Positions 1 through 9,793 are shown, counted from the stretch's first letter. The stretch: DNA of 64,000 nucleotides from Mesohalobacter halotolerans (GCF_006120725.1 NZ_SWMU01000001.1:434001-498000); one strand, 5' to 3'. The notes: generated from the letters alone by a model not told the origin. Made by a program: numbers and translations.

Positions 1-1
1 T

Positions 2-349
2 AGTGTTTATATCGACGGTAAATTTACTTTGGGCGAAAACATTGGTGATTTAGGAGGTGTTTTAGCGGCTTATGATGGCTTACAAATGTATCTTGAAGAA
101 AATGGCAGTCCAGGTAAAATAGAAGGGTTTACACCAGAACAACGTTTCTTTTTATCCTGGGCAACAGTGTGGAGAACTAAAATGAGAGATGAAGCTTTAA
201 AAACTCAAGTTAAAACAGACCCGCATTCGCCTGGGATGTATCGTGCATATGTGCCTTTACAAAATGTAGATGCGTTTTACGAAGCGTTTAACGTCAAAGA
301 AGGAGATAGCCTTTACATTGCTCCGGAAAATCGTGTGAGAATTTGGTAA
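2..349 (+). CDS. M13 family metallopeptidase (neprilysin/PepO-like), C-terminal end only
   Basis: The 5' part lies outside the window; 115 residues remain, ending at a TAA. They hold the family's C-terminal block: G-E-N-I-G-D-L-G-G matches the ENIxDxGG segment that carries the third zinc ligand (Glu) and the active-site Asp, followed by the FFLSWA...WR block and a terminal R-V-R-I-W close to the usual C-x-V-W end. M13 enzymes are zinc endopeptidases that cut short peptides in the periplasm or at the cell surface. The HExxH motif is upstream and cannot be checked. A strong terminator hairpin follows the stop codon. Confidence 0.9.
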   Translation, partial: SVYIDGKFTLGENIGDLGGVLAAYDGLQMYLEENGSPGKIEGFTPEQRFFLSWATVWRTKMRDEALKTQVKTDPHSPGMYRAYVPLQNVDAFYEAFNVKEGDSLYIAPENRVRIW

Positions 350-372
350 CCTTATTGACCAAACTAAACTAT

Positions 373-401
373 AAAATGCTCTCAAATTTGAGAGCATTTT
401 T
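373..401 (+). terminator. Intrinsic terminator after the M13 peptidase gene
   Basis: A perfect palindrome occupies 373-400: 14-base arms read AAAATGCTCTCAAA on the left, and the right arm ends in a run of T. It lies 24 bases after the stop codon. Being symmetrical and A/T-flanked it could act on both strands, but only the plus-strand gene is near. Confidence 0.85.
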
Positions 402-480
402 AGTATTATACTATAATTGCTCTTTACCTTCTACGAACTAATTTAAATTTATTATTTTAGGTCATACAAAAAACAATATC

Positions 481-1017
481 ATGTCAATAGCAAAACCCTT
501 TAACTTAAAGCAGTGGATAGAAGATAACAGAGACTTGCTCAAACCGCCGGTAGGCAATAAAAACCTATACAAAGATGCCAAAGATTATATTGTCATGATC
601 GTTGGTGGACCCAACGCCCGTAAAGATTACCATTACAACGAAACTGAAGAATTATTTTACCAGCTGGAAGGTCAAATTGAAGTTCATATACAAGATAATG
701 GCAAAAAACGAACAATGCAACTCGGTCCCGGTGATATGTATCTTAACCCACCAAAAGTGCCACACTCACCAGTAAGGCATGAAAATTCGATTGGATTGGT
801 CGTTGAGCGCAAACGTAAGCATTTAGATATTAACGATGGCTTAATGTGGTTTTGTGACAATTGTAACCATAAACTTCACGAAGTTTATTTTCCGTTAAAC
901 GATATCGAAAAAGATTTTCTTAAGCACTTTAAACATTTTTATGCTAATGAAGATTTGAGAAACTGTAATAATTGTGGTACAGTTATGCCAACCGATGAAC
1001 GATTTGTAGCAGATTAA
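481..1017 (+). CDS. nbaC: 3-hydroxyanthranilate 3,4-dioxygenase
   Basis: This non-haem iron dioxygenase opens the ring of 3-hydroxyanthranilate, giving the precursor of quinolinate, in tryptophan (kynurenine) breakdown and NAD synthesis. The 178-residue cupin has the bacterial family length. The iron ligands are visible at H51, E57 and H95, with substrate-binding R47 and R99. The bacterial C-terminal rubredoxin-like iron site is intact: C125-D-N-C128 and C162-N-N-C165. All of these numbers match the characterised bacterial enzyme. No other kynurenine pathway gene is in the window. Its stop overlaps the convergent MFS gene by 4 bases, so the two 3' ends have no room for a separate terminator. 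Confidence 0.96.
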   Translation: MSIAKPFNLKQWIEDNRDLLKPPVGNKNLYKDAKDYIVMIVGGPNARKDYHYNETEELFYQLEGQIEVHIQDNGKKRTMQLGPGDMYLNPPKVPHSPVRHENSIGLVVERKRKHLDINDGLMWFCDNCNHKLHEVYFPLNDIEKDFLKHFKHFYANEDLRNCNNCGTVMPTDERFVAD

Positions 1018-2171
1018 TCTTCGACAGGTGTTTTGTAAAATAGGCTCATTATAAAAGAAAGTAACACCAAAACCAAAACTAGGATAAAGGACCACCACAG
1101 ATCACTAAAGTCTGCTATAAACCCTAAGAGCACAGGACCAATTAAAAACCCGATGTAACCCGAACCCGCTATCAATGATATGGAGCGCGATTTGTCTAAT
1201 TTGGGGTATCGACCGCCTAATCTAAATAACTCGGGGACAACAACAGATAGTCCTAAACCGACCAAACCAAACCCAAAAATAGCCCAAAAGGTACTTTTCA
1301 ACAAAATCAAACCAAATCCAAAAACAGAAGCAAAAAGGCCAAAGGTTAACACGTTTTTACTGCCATATCTATTGCAGATACCGTCACCTAAAAAACGCCC
1401 CAGAGTCATAAAGATAGAAAAGGAAAAAAAACCGACGGCCCACCATTTGGGTTGAGCATGACATATATCTTCAAGGTACAGTGCACTCCAATCGGCAACT
1501 GCGCCTTCACCAGCCATGCAAATAAAACCGATAATCAATAAGACAAATAAAGGTTTGATGTAACCCAAATCTAGCGATGGCGAGTCACTGTGTTCAACAT
1601 TTATGGCTGTGTAAGATCTAGAAAAATAGAGATTTAAAATTAAAACCAACCCACTTAAACCAAGTACAAACCAGAACGGAACTTCACCAAAATAGGATAA
1701 ACACAATGCCCCAAGACCACCACTTAAAACACCGCCTAGACTAAAAAACCCATGGTTAGCCGACATGATGTTTACTTTCTGGATAGATTCGATTTGAGAG
1801 ACTAAGGTATTCATGCTAATGTCTGTGAATCCTGTACTCAGCCCAAGAAGAAACAGAGCCAAACATAAACCGATGTAGGTCGAGATGAGATAAGGACCCA
1901 GAAACGCAATACAAACCGCAATAATGCCGATTAAACAAGCCTTCCCGAGGCCAAAATGCTTGATGAGCTTGGGTGAAAATAGGATCATCACAAAGGTTCC
2001 AAAGCCAAAACATAAAATGGCAATCCCTAGTGCAGCTTCAGAAAATCCAATCTGAGACTTGATCTGCGGAATACTCACCGCCCAGGTGCCTACACATAAG
2101 TTGAGTGATAAAAAAATTAATGCCGGAGCAAAGAAATATTGAGATCTTAAGATAAGCCCGAGTGCTTTCAT
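1014..2171 (-). CDS. MFS transporter, YbjJ/FucP-like
   Basis: A 385-residue inner-membrane protein with about 12 hydrophobic helices and a major-facilitator fold. Its N-terminal half (a G-T-W-A-V-S-I-P-Q-I-K segment, then a G-F-G-T-F loop) resembles the uncharacterised YbjJ-type branch. The substrate is unknown. The frame stays open to 2231, but a -33/-7 promoter pair sits at 2189-2221 inside that extension, so I chose ATG 2171, directly before a normal first helix. It is convergent with the dioxygenase gene. Confidence 0.82.
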   Translation of the reverse strand: MKALGLILRSQYFFAPALIFLSLNLCVGTWAVSIPQIKSQIGFSEAALGIAILCFGFGTFVMILFSPKLIKHFGLGKACLIGIIAVCIAFLGPYLISTYIGLCLALFLLGLSTGFTDISMNTLVSQIESIQKVNIMSANHGFFSLGGVLSGGLGALCLSYFGEVPFWFVLGLSGLVLILNLYFSRSYTAINVEHSDSPSLDLGYIKPLFVLLIIGFICMAGEGAVADWSALYLEDICHAQPKWWAVGFFSFSIFMTLGRFLGDGICNRYGSKNVLTFGLFASVFGFGLILLKSTFWAIFGFGLVGLGLSVVVPELFRLGGRYPKLDKSRSISLIAGSGYIGFLIGPVLLGFIADFSDLWWSFILVLVLVLLSFIMSLFYKTPVED

Positions 2172-2188
2172 AGAATAGTATCGTGGGT

Positions 2189-2221
2189 CAAATATAGTTG
2201 AAGACCTGTTAAGTACAACAA
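2189..2221 (-). promoter_or_regulatory. Bacteroidota-type promoter of the MFS gene
   Basis: On the minus strand TTG (2216-2218; TTGTTG over 2216-2221) is followed after 19 bases by TATATTTG (2189-2196), matching the TTG / TAnnTTTG pattern. Transcription would begin near 2184, which rules out translation from the longer upstream frame. Confidence 0.7.
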
Positions 2222-2243
2222 GTGAATTCAAAGAAAAACAGAC

Positions 2244-4211
2244 CTACATGACCCGCCCAATTTTATCCGATATGAGCATTTCCAATTTTTTGTATTCTTT
2301 GGTCTCTGTTAAAACTTCAACATGACTTTCTTGAGTGTTGTCTTTGATGCTCTGGCTTAACTCTTCAATTTTCTTTTGAATGAGTAAGCGGCGTAAATTT
2401 AAAATGGTTTGGGTGACTTCTTTCGGATCAATTTCTTCTTTAGGTCTGATAAAAATATTTTTATCTTCCCAACGGTGTAAATTGTGATTTTCGTTATCGA
2501 GGAGTGCAGAAGATATTTCTGTATTAATCTCTTGATCAGTTTGTGCAGATAAAATTTTGAGATCTATGGCTTGCTGGTTGGAATAGTGTTTACAAATCAG
2601 CTCATATATGGTTTTAAATTTTGAGTTTGTAAACTCAATTTCGTCTTCTTGCAATTCCATATAAATTTTGTGGAATACAATTTCCTCATTTTTCTCAGAG
2701 GCCAGTTCGAGTTCGCCTTCCTCATTTTCTTTAAGCAAATAATCGACAAATTCAGTTTTTTGATTACCATATCGTAGTAATAAACTAATGATGATGCGCT
2801 CCAGCTCTTCCTGTTGATTGACCTTTTTTTCTGAAACAGATGGTTGAGAAACCACTTCCATGTCTTTTTGTTGAGGTCTGTAGTTACTGTTTTTTCTAGC
2901 TTCTTTTTCCTGTTTAGACTTGATTTGAGCCAATGTGCTAAACAGGACTTCTTCAGACACTTGCATGATATCTGCGCAGGTTTTGACGTAGAGTTCCTGT
3001 TGGATCAGATCCGGAATTTTAGCAATACTATTGATAATATCTCTTGTTACTTCTGCTTTTTGGGAAGGATCATTTTGGGCAGCAGCATTGAGGAGTTGAG
3101 CTTTGTAACGGATAAAATCTTTAGATTGTTCCTGTAAATAGGTTTCGATGTCTTCCTGATCGTGAGCTTTGGCAAAACTATCCGGATCTTCACCTTCAGG
3201 AAAGGTACAGACTTTCACTTGCATGCCTTGCTCCAAAATCATATCAATGCCTCGAAGTGATGCGCGAATTCCAGCTTCATCGCCATCAAATAATACAGTA
3301 ATGTTTGGAGTAAGGCGTTGAATAAGTCTGATCTGTTGCTCAGTCAGGGCTGTTCCGGAGGAGGAAACCACATTTTTGATGCCCGATTGATGAAATTGAA
3401 TCACATCGGTGTAACCTTCGACTAGAAAACAATTGTTGGCTTTAGCAATTTCAGATTTGGCCTGGTAGAGTCCATACAGGACTTTACTTTTATGATAAAT
3501 TTCGCTTTCAGGCGAATTCAGGTATTTTGCAGCTTTCTTATCTTGGGTTAAAATTCGACCGCCAAAACCAAGCACACGTCCGGTTAGGGAATGGATAGGA
3601 AAAATTACACGTCCTCGAAAACGATCAAATTTTTTGTCGTCTTTAACAATGCTCAAGCCTGTTTTTTCCAAAAACTCGAGTTTGTATCCTTTGCTGACGG
3701 CTTTATCGGTTAAGGCTTGCCAGGCTTCAGGGGAATAGCCCAATTTAAAGGTTTCAATACTTTCCTGATTAAAACCCCGTTCTTTAAAATAACTCAAACC
3801 CACCGAGCGGCCTTCGTCGGTTTTCATCATCTGGTTGATAAAGAACTCCTGAGCAAATGCATTGACCAGATACATACTTTCGCGTTCACTGGCAGCTTGC
3901 TTTTGTTCATCGCTTTGCTCGGTTTCTTCGATCTCAATGTTATATTTTTTGGCCAGATATTTAATGGCTTCAGGATAAGAGAAGTGCTCGTGTTCCATGA
4001 TAAAGGAAATGGCATTGCCGCCTTTGCCACTGGAGAAATCTTTCCAGATTTGCTTTACCGGCGAGACCATAAAACTCGGGGTACGTTCATCAGTAAAGGG
4101 ACTAAGCCCTTTATAGTTGCTTCCGGATTTTTTGAGTTGAATAAAATCACCGATGACCTCCTCCACTCGAGCAGCGTCTAATACATTTTGGATGGAAGAT
4201 TGGGAGATCAA
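2244..4211 (-). CDS. dnaG: DNA primase DnaG, lacking the zinc-finger ligands
   Basis: Primase lays down RNA primers on the lagging strand. The 655-residue protein has the N-terminal CHC2-type region, a TOPRIM core (E-G-Y-T-D-V near residue 263, D-G-D-E-A-G near 308) and a long C-terminal helicase-binding part. In the N-terminal region the four zinc ligands of the classical C-P-F-H...C-F-G-C motif are all replaced: S37, T40, D58 and S61. The only possible start is TTG at 4211, because an in-frame TAA lies just two codons upstream; the residues after it match the family N-terminus. It ends 72 bases from the MFS start. Confidence 0.96.
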   Translation of the reverse strand: MISQSSIQNVLDAARVEEVIGDFIQLKKSGSNYKGLSPFTDERTPSFMVSPVKQIWKDFSSGKGGNAISFIMEHEHFSYPEAIKYLAKKYNIEIEETEQSDEQKQAASERESMYLVNAFAQEFFINQMMKTDEGRSVGLSYFKERGFNQESIETFKLGYSPEAWQALTDKAVSKGYKLEFLEKTGLSIVKDDKKFDRFRGRVIFPIHSLTGRVLGFGGRILTQDKKAAKYLNSPESEIYHKSKVLYGLYQAKSEIAKANNCFLVEGYTDVIQFHQSGIKNVVSSSGTALTEQQIRLIQRLTPNITVLFDGDEAGIRASLRGIDMILEQGMQVKVCTFPEGEDPDSFAKAHDQEDIETYLQEQSKDFIRYKAQLLNAAAQNDPSQKAEVTRDIINSIAKIPDLIQQELYVKTCADIMQVSEEVLFSTLAQIKSKQEKEARKNSNYRPQQKDMEVVSQPSVSEKKVNQQEELERIIISLLLRYGNQKTEFVDYLLKENEEGELELASEKNEEIVFHKIYMELQEDEIEFTNSKFKTIYELICKHYSNQQAIDLKILSAQTDQEINTEISSALLDNENHNLHRWEDKNIFIRPKEEIDPKEVTQTILNLRRLLIQKKIEELSQSIKDNTQESHVEVLTETKEYKKLEMLISDKIGRVM

Positions 4212-4392
4212 GGATTAACGGATAAATTTAGCATTACGAATGTATCAAATTTATTCATTTCATTCCAATTGCTCTAACAAATCTTGAGCCTTTCTATAAT
4301 TATAATATTTGTTTTGGGTTATGAAATTATCAAATAGGAATATAAATTATCAGGAACAAATGTCTTGATAAAACACTTGATTATATCTGCCT

Positions 4393-4869
4393 TTACCCTC
4401 GACTCACCTCTAGGATTTCAAATTCCATTTCTCCATTAGGAACCGAAACTTTAGCGGTATCGCCGGCCTTTTTTCCTAATAAACCTTTACCAATAGGAGA
4501 ATCGACGGAGATCTTCCCGGATTTCAGATCAGCTTCGCTTTGTGCAACCAGCTTGTAACTTAATGTTTGATTATTGGCTTTATTTTTTATTTTAACATTA
4601 CTGTGAATAAGCACTTTAGATGTATCAAGCTGAGATTCGTCTACGACTCGTGCACTGGCCACAACTTCTTCTAATTTGGCAATTCGCATTTCAAGCATGC
4701 CTTGGGCTTCTTTGGCAGCGTCGTATTCAGCATTTTCACTCAAATCACCTTTATCTCTGGCATCTGCTATGGCTTGAGAAGCCTTAGGTCGCTCAACATC
4801 TCTAAGCTGGTCTAATTCTTTTTTAAGCTTTTTCAATCCCTCTTCTGTGTAATACGAAATCTTACTCAT
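4393..4869 (-). CDS. greA: Transcription elongation factor GreA
   Basis: GreA enters the RNA polymerase secondary channel and stimulates cleavage of backtracked RNA. At 158 residues it is full length: an N-terminal antiparallel coiled coil whose tip holds the acidic residues in G-D-L-S-E-N-A-E-Y-D (about 41-50), and a C-terminal FKBP-like domain with the S-P-I-G-K-G-L-L-G-K signature. The start ATG is at 4869. A promoter box and a terminator-like hairpin lie in the leader (see 4886-4915). Confidence 0.97.
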   Translation of the reverse strand: MSKISYYTEEGLKKLKKELDQLRDVERPKASQAIADARDKGDLSENAEYDAAKEAQGMLEMRIAKLEEVVASARVVDESQLDTSKVLIHSNVKIKNKANNQTLSYKLVAQSEADLKSGKISVDSPIGKGLLGKKAGDTAKVSVPNGEMEFEILEVSRG

Positions 4870-4885
4870 AAGCGTTATCTTTATA

Positions 4886-4915
4886 TGAAAAACAAAAATC
4901 CCGTAATGACGGGAT
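4886..4915 (-). terminator. Terminator-like hairpin in the greA leader
   Basis: On the minus strand ATCCCGT (4909-4915) pairs perfectly with ACGGGAT (4898-4904) around a 4-base loop, followed by TTTTTGTTTTT. It lies between the greA -7 box (4924-4931) and the greA start (4869), so it would be among the first nucleotides transcribed. No minus-strand gene lies upstream for it to terminate, which suggests attenuation of greA itself. Confidence 0.75.
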
Positions 4916-4923
4916 CTAACTTA

Positions 4924-4940
4924 CAAAAGTAGTAAATTTG
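4924..4940. promoter_or_regulatory. Back-to-back -7 boxes of greA (-) and the lipoprotein gene (+)
   Basis: TACTTTTG on the minus strand (4924-4931) faces greA. TAAATTTG on the plus strand (4933-4940) faces the lipoprotein gene at 4971. Only one base separates them. No clear -33 TTG is visible for either. Confidence 0.55.
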
Positions 4941-4970
4941 TAAATATTAAAAAAATAAACCTCGAATTTT

Positions 4971-5408
4971 ATGAATCTTAAAGTTATACTGTCAATTTTT
5001 GTGATTTGTCTTGGGCTTCAAAGTTGTAGTGATGATGATAGGCGCCAAAATAATCCAAACTTACTGAATGTTCAGTTTGAAATCGTTTTAAACTTAAGCT
5101 TACCCCAATTCAGCCCACTCAATTTTGCCGGGAATGCAATTTATGTTCCCGGTCAAGGCATCGGAAATGATGGAATCATTGTAGTCAATACCGGTAGTGG
5201 TTTTGTAGCTTGGGATGCTTCAGATCCTAACGAATTTCCCAGCGACTGTACTCGACTTCAAATTGATGGTTTAACAGCTGCATCGACATGTCAAAACCCT
5301 AATGCGTATAGTTTAGTGACGGGTCAACCCTTAGAAGACGGTCTGTCATTTGGCTTATTGAATTATCAGCTTAACGCCAATGGTGATACAGTGAGAGTTT
5401 TCAATTAG
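4971..5408 (+). CDS. Rieske-like lipoprotein without cluster-binding histidines
   Basis: A 145-residue exported lipoprotein with lipobox L-Q-S-C (C19) followed by S-D-D-D. The remainder resembles the small Rieske-fold lipoproteins common in flavobacteria: a G-I-I-V-V-N...F-V-A-W-D strand pair, then C93-T-R...C107-Q-N-P and Y-S-L-V-T-G-Q-P-L. In a true Rieske protein the motifs are C-x-H and C-x-x-H; here the histidine positions are R95 and P110, so a 2Fe-2S cluster is unlikely. Partner and function are unknown. It is divergent from greA. Confidence 0.7.
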   Translation: MNLKVILSIFVICLGLQSCSDDDRRQNNPNLLNVQFEIVLNLSLPQFSPLNFAGNAIYVPGQGIGNDGIIVVNTGSGFVAWDASDPNEFPSDCTRLQIDGLTAASTCQNPNAYSLVTGQPLEDGLSFGLLNYQLNANGDTVRVFN

Positions 5409-5438
5409 ACTATTCTGTAAAAAATAATTAGACTTTAA

Positions 5439-5468
5439 TTTGTAAATCAGGGACTTTATTTATATTTG
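5439..5468 (+). promoter_or_regulatory. Promoter of tRNA-Leu
   Basis: TTTG (5439-5442) is followed after 18 bases by TATATTTG (5461-5468). The mature tRNA begins 12 bases later. This is one of the clearest promoters in the window. Confidence 0.75.
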
Positions 5469-5479
5469 CAAATTATTTT

Positions 5480-5561
5480 GCGGGCGTGGTGGAATTGGTA
5501 GACACGCTAGACTTAGGATCTAGTGCCGCGAGGTGTGAGAGTTCGAGTCTCTCCGCCCGCA
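5480..5561 (+). tRNA. tRNA-Leu (anticodon TAG)
   Basis: An 82-base tRNA. The acceptor stem GCGGGCG (5480-5486) pairs with CGCCCGC (5554-5560), with discriminator A at 5561. The anticodon stem CTAGA/TCTAG encloses the loop CTTAGGA, giving anticodon TAG, which reads CUA. The T arm holds GTTCGAG. The length and the extra arm are those of a class II tRNA, and the 3' CCA is not encoded. A promoter precedes it and a terminator follows directly, so it is a single-gene transcript. Confidence 0.97.
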
Positions 5562-5570
5562 CTTATTGAA

Positions 5571-5605
5571 AAGCTATCTTATCTCAAGATGGCTTTTTCT
5601 TTTTT
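5571..5605 (+). terminator. Intrinsic terminator after tRNA-Leu
   Basis: AAGCTATCTT (5571-5580) pairs with AAGATGGCTT (5586-5595), with one G-T wobble, and a T-rich run continues to 5605. It begins 10 bases after the tRNA end. Confidence 0.85.
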
Positions 5606-5742
5606 ACAGAGCTTGAGTTTTGGAGTTTATGATGTCTTTGCCAAAATTTCAGTAAACTATAGCCGATGTATTATAATTTTAAAATTTACATGACCCCATT
5701 TTAAAACTTATAGATACTTTTGTGTAGCAAAATATTATTCAC

Positions 5743-6117
5743 ATGTCAAAACCACTTTTTATAATTTTTATAATTACAGTTTTTAGTTTAATTTCCTGTG
5801 AAGACTCAAACACCGATTTCCCTGAACCTGAGGTTACTTTATTTGATAAAACTTGGATAGCTTCCAATGGTGTAGACAGTATTCGCTACCGATTAAATTC
5901 AGATGGAACATACAATGGCGGAAGTGATAGCGGGTTTCCTAACCAGGGCTTCTGGAATTGGGTTGACGACACTGAAGAAGTCATGCGAATTGTTTATGAC
6001 GATACTGTGATTTGGTACAGGTTTGAAGACCTGACCTCAAATTCGGTGACGACGTTTATCAGCGACGTTCAACCTTATGAATGGGGAGAAGGGATACCGT
6101 TTTCAGTATCCAATTAA
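5743..6117 (+). CDS. Small lipoprotein of unknown function
   Basis: A 124-residue secreted lipoprotein. The signal peptide ends in lipobox L-I-S-C with C19, followed by acidic residues. The mature part is rich in Trp, Tyr and Asp (F-D-K-T-W, G-F-W-N-W-V-D-D, I-W-Y-R-F-E-D-L) and reads like a small beta-sheet domain similar in pattern to lipocalin-like stress proteins of Bacteroidota. I do not recognise the family with confidence. A possible -7 box TACTTTTG lies at 5715-5722. It is convergent with hom, with 27 bases between the stops. Confidence 0.7.
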   Translation: MSKPLFIIFIITVFSLISCEDSNTDFPEPEVTLFDKTWIASNGVDSIRYRLNSDGTYNGGSDSGFPNQGFWNWVDDTEEVMRIVYDDTVIWYRFEDLTSNSVTTFISDVQPYEWGEGIPFSVSN

Positions 6118-6144
6118 CGCTTTTATGACCTCATTTTTAAATAT

Positions 6145-7374
6145 CTAAACCAAAGCTTCTCCAACGGCATGTTCAACTTCGCTCAACCGGAGTTTGAAGT
6201 CTTCTGAAATCACAGCAAAAAACATATTTGATCTTGAATTAAAGTCAACTTTAATCAAATTTCTGAAATATACCCAGCCAACCTTAAATGCAAGCTTACC
6301 TTCAACTTCACTATATGCTGTGTGTTCAAATTTTATAGCGTCTAAACTACTTTCATCATGTGCTGATAAGACAATTTTTAAATAAAAATCGTTTGTAAAT
6401 GTATTATCATTATATTTTGTTGAAGAATAATCATATTTATATCCAGTCTGAAAAGCTTGAACATCAGATAATACAGCAGAAGCTGTCGGTACACTGCCTG
6501 CTCCACGGCCTTGAAACAATTGTTCGTGTGCAAATTTCGCATTTATATTTACCGCATTAAATTCATTTTCCACGTTATAGTTGGGATGGGAAAGTGGGAC
6601 TACAAATGGTGCCACAAAACCAATGACTTTATCCTCAACCTGCTTAGCATATGAATACAGTTTAAGTTTACCCTCATAGTTATCAGCAAAATTGACGTGT
6701 GCCGGTTTAATGTGCCTGATGCCACAATTAAAAATATCCTCCGGTTTAGCACTGACCCCAAAAACATGTTTCAGCAGTATAGCAAGTTTGTACTTCGCAT
6801 CAAACCCATCCACATCCAAAGTCGGATCAGATTCAGCAAAGCCTAATTCTTGCGCTTCTGATAAGGCTTTGTCGTAAGTCAAACCCTGTGCAGTTCTACT
6901 CAAGATATAGTTGGTTGTGCCGTTGCATATCCCTTGAAACCCTTGAATATGATCACTCTTAAAATAATCTTCAATATTTCTAATGATAGGAATACTAGCA
7001 CAAACGGAAGCTTCATACAAAAATGTGACTTGTTGCGTATTAGCCAATTCTATTAATTCATCCAGATGTTCAGCGATGAGTTTTTTGTTGGCTGAGACAA
7101 CGTTCTTACCGAGTTTTAATGCCGATTTTACAATATCATACGCAGCATTGGCATCATCTATAAGTTCGACTACAGTATCGATGTTATTATCCAAAAGAAT
7201 ATCAGAAGGCTGATAATAAAATTGTTGAACCGGTAAATCTCTTGACTTGGACTTATCTTTAACCACTATTTTTGTAATCACAGCATTGGTATTTGGACTT
7301 TGCTGAAGGACTTTATAAAAGCCTTGACCGACACAGCCATAGCCAAAAAGTCCAATATTTATTTTCTTTTTCAT
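6145..7374 (-). CDS. hom: Homoserine dehydrogenase
   Basis: It reduces aspartate semialdehyde to homoserine, the branch point to methionine and threonine. The 409-residue protein starts with the NAD(P)-binding motif G-L-F-G-Y-G-C-V-G-Q-G and contains the family blocks S-A-N-K-K, G-I-C-N-G-T-T-N-Y-I-L and D-P-T-L-D-V-D-G-F-D-A-K-Y-K-L. The C-terminal 70 or so residues do not look like a canonical ACT domain. No aspartokinase is fused. ATG 7374 lies one base after the metX stop; the longer reading would need TTG 7383 inside metX. It is the last gene of the SAM-riboswitch operon. Confidence 0.95.
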   Translation of the reverse strand: MKKKINIGLFGYGCVGQGFYKVLQQSPNTNAVITKIVVKDKSKSRDLPVQQFYYQPSDILLDNNIDTVVELIDDANAAYDIVKSALKLGKNVVSANKKLIAEHLDELIELANTQQVTFLYEASVCASIPIIRNIEDYFKSDHIQGFQGICNGTTNYILSRTAQGLTYDKALSEAQELGFAESDPTLDVDGFDAKYKLAILLKHVFGVSAKPEDIFNCGIRHIKPAHVNFADNYEGKLKLYSYAKQVEDKVIGFVAPFVVPLSHPNYNVENEFNAVNINAKFAHEQLFQGRGAGSVPTASAVLSDVQAFQTGYKYDYSSTKYNDNTFTNDFYLKIVLSAHDESSLDAIKFEHTAYSEVEGKLAFKVGWVYFRNLIKVDFNSRSNMFFAVISEDFKLRLSEVEHAVGEALV

Positions 7375-7375
7375 A

Positions 7376-8404
7376 TTATGCAATTTTTGATAATTTTTTT
7401 GTTGTAAACCAAGGTAATACGGTATTGTTTATGGTTTTACCTTCTACCAAAAAACCATCATGACCATAAATAGATTCTATTTCTACATAGTTAGCTTTTT
7501 TGATATGTTGAGCCATAAACTGTTGTTCTTTTGGTGTAAATAAAATATCAGATGCTATACCGATACAAAGCGTTTCCGCTTTCACCTGATTTAATGCTTG
7601 TTCCACATTTTTAAATCCTCTACCTATGTGATGGCTATCCATACTTTTGGTAATGGCATAATAAGCATAAGGACAAAATCTTTTAACCAATTTTTCGCCC
7701 TGATAATTTTGGTATTTTGCAGCTGTAAAATCATATTGTTTATCAGGGTCATCAATTTGGGTATGGTTATAAATTTTAGAAGTTCTATAACTTAACAACG
7801 CTATAGACCTGGCGGCTTTCATCCCAAGTTTACCACCATCTAGATGATTTTCTCTAAAGCTGTGGTCAGCTTCTATCGCCATTCTTTGAGATTCATTAAA
7901 CGCTTTGCCCCAGGATGAATGAACAGCATTGGTAGCCAGCAGGCAAAGTTTTTCAATTTGGTTTGGAAAATGCACAGCCCAATGTAAAGCTTGTTGTCCG
8001 CCAAGTGAGGGACCAATCAGCATTTTAATCTTATCAATGCCTAAATGTGATGCTATCAAGCGATGGGCTTTAACCATATCTGAAATATTCACCAAAGGAA
8101 AATTTTTACGTTGAAACTCATCTGGAACTTCAGGTGAACTTGCGCCAGTTGAACCATAACAAGACCCTAAAAAATTTGGACATACAATGAAATACTTGTC
8201 AGGATTTAGGACTCGTCCAGGGCCAAACATCTCCGGCCACCATATATGCACATCAGCATTGGCCGTAAGCGCATGGCAAACCCAAATTACATTGGATTTT
8301 TCTGCATTGAGTTTGCCATAAGTCCGATACGCCAATTTTACCCCTGGAAGCCTTACTCCAGAGGATAATTGAAAATTTCTACAAATTATATCTTTAAATG
8401 ACAT
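7376..8404 (-). CDS. metX: Homoserine O-acetyltransferase
   Basis: It activates homoserine with acetyl-CoA for direct sulfhydrylation. The 342-residue alpha/beta hydrolase has the nucleophile elbow G-P-S-L-G-G-Q-Q with S133, an acid in A-S-D-I-L-F-T-P and the histidine in Y-G-H-D-G-F-L-V-E: a complete catalytic triad. The H-A-L-T-A-N-A-D-V block and the G-S-C-Y-G-S-T-G-A-S oxyanion region are also present. It lies 10 bases downstream of metY and 1 base upstream of hom. Confidence 0.96.
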   Translation of the reverse strand: MSFKDIICRNFQLSSGVRLPGVKLAYRTYGKLNAEKSNVIWVCHALTANADVHIWWPEMFGPGRVLNPDKYFIVCPNFLGSCYGSTGASSPEVPDEFQRKNFPLVNISDMVKAHRLIASHLGIDKIKMLIGPSLGGQQALHWAVHFPNQIEKLCLLATNAVHSSWGKAFNESQRMAIEADHSFRENHLDGGKLGMKAARSIALLSYRTSKIYNHTQIDDPDKQYDFTAAKYQNYQGEKLVKRFCPYAYYAITKSMDSHHIGRGFKNVEQALNQVKAETLCIGIASDILFTPKEQQFMAQHIKKANYVEIESIYGHDGFLVEGKTINNTVLPWFTTKKLSKIA

Positions 8405-8414
8405 CGCTTTTAGT

Positions 8415-9791
<1,377 letters not shown>

Positions 9792-9793
9792 TC

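Noticed and set aside
2844-3137. Plus-strand open frame of 97 codons inside dnaG
   Set aside because: It lies wholly within a well-supported gene on the other strand and its product (Phe/Leu-rich) resembles no family; a shadow frame.
3717-4181. Plus-strand open frame of 154 codons inside dnaG
   Set aside because: Same reason: opposite-strand shadow of the primase N-terminal region, without promoter box or family match.
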